Source of the DNA: Acidobacteriota bacterium
GTDB lineage: Bacteria; Acidobacteriota; Vicinamibacteria; Vicinamibacterales; UBA8438
DNA: 59,375 nucleotides
NCBI GenBank assembly: GCA_009861545.1
Contig: VXME01000105.1
Coordinates: 1-59,375 of the forward strand
Direction of reading: 5' to 3'
Shown: positions 59,145 to 59,375 of the stretch, in pieces
Numbering within the stretch: position 1 is the stretch's first letter
Layout of the letters: each line of letters begins with the position of its first letter
Notes under the pieces: generated by a model
What the model saw: the letters and a program-made list of their open reading frames with translations, nothing else
Databases searched by the model: none
Told to the model about the DNA's origin: nothing
Position numbers and translations under genes: made by a program

Positions 59145-59375
59145 GAGACGATCCTACCGATGATGGCGTTCGGGACGGGCCTGGTATCGGTCTACAGCAG
59201 CACGTCCGGCACGGTGATGCCGGTATTCCTGCCCATGGTGCCGGACCTCGCGCAGCAGATTGGCGCCGTCGAAACGTCCACCTGGCGGGTCGATCACCGT
59301 GGGCGGCGGGCTCGTCGTTTTCTCGGCGCTCTCCACCGTGGGCGCCCTGTATCTGGCCGCGGCGCCGCCCGGCAC
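59145..59375 (+). pseudogene. Fragment of a permease, frameshifted, cut by window end
   Basis: ETILPMMAFGTGLVSVYSST and GTVMPVFLPMVPDLAQQIGA look like a membrane segment of an SLC13/C4-dicarboxylate-type permease. After about 59285 the family-like ITVGGGLVVFSALSTVGALY continues in a different frame, so at least one frameshift is present. The window ends inside it. Confidence 0.4.

Noticed and set aside
1-59375. tRNA, rRNA, insertion sequences or phage integrases
   Set aside because: None recognised by eye on either strand; a tRNA scan would be needed to exclude a missed tRNA.

Overview
This is a GC-rich (roughly two-thirds G+C), gene-dense piece of a Gram-negative chromosome. The mix of genes (paired DUF1552/DUF1592 secreted proteins, PQQ beta-propellers with Tat or Sec leaders, outer-membrane DUF5916-type proteins, class III PHA synthesis, Lgt-dependent lipoproteins) fits an environmental Acidobacteriota, most likely Vicinamibacteria. 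That placement is inferred from gene content; no rRNA gene is present. I recognise no tRNA, rRNA, CRISPR array or insertion sequence.

Layout. 1-2.9 kb: COG0523 (CobW-type) GTPase (cut by the window edge), WD40 protein and thioredoxin-like 2Fe-2S ferredoxin. 3.2-5.7 kb: a cobalt-type nitrile hydratase with one alpha gene carrying a Tat-like leader, two beta genes, and an activator between them. 5.7-12.9 kb: M20 peptidase, Uma2 protein, a broken RibD/DHFR-like gene, and a minus-strand lgt/chalcone-isomerase-like/lipoprotein run. 13-24.7 kb: the most unusual part. Two genes of the UGSC selenoprotein family are each interrupted by an in-frame TGA that is followed, exactly 11 nt later, by an almost identical 8-bp hairpin. 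Each lies near a protein with a 'TDGLPVVPP' domain, one of which is fused to a thioredoxin-like domain. Between them lie an MNT-HEPN protein, a sodium:solute symporter and a fused beta-oxidation enzyme; a LarA homologue follows.

24.7-36.9 kb: a VapBC-type pair, a DUF3667/cyclase chimera, a PQQ dehydrogenase-ankyrin pair, a DUF1552/DUF1592 pair, a JmjC-like oxygenase, and a probably Fur-controlled repeat lipoprotein plus PepSY protein. 36.9-44.9 kb: hflX (apparent AUA start) and a polyhydroxyalkanoate cluster (phaB, XRE regulator, phasin, phaC, phaE, phaJ), plus a long ketoacyl synthase III. 45.2-58.8 kb: secreted oxidative metabolism, with a DUF5916 protein, a lactonase-like propeller, a SoxC/cytochrome c/PQQ alcohol dehydrogenase operon, two exported hydrolases, a secreted propeller and a lipoprotein. 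The last 400 bases hold only decayed fragments.

How the genes fit together (inference): the COG0523-WD40-ferredoxin trio probably supplies or checks metal for the Co-type nitrile hydratase. The PHA genes form a closed granule-synthesis module, with acyl-CoA supplied by PhaB and PhaJ. Both PQQ enzymes carry the extra Asp typical of lanthanide-dependent alcohol dehydrogenases. The UGSC selenoproteins and TDGLPVVPP proteins look like a duplicated redox pair of unknown reaction.
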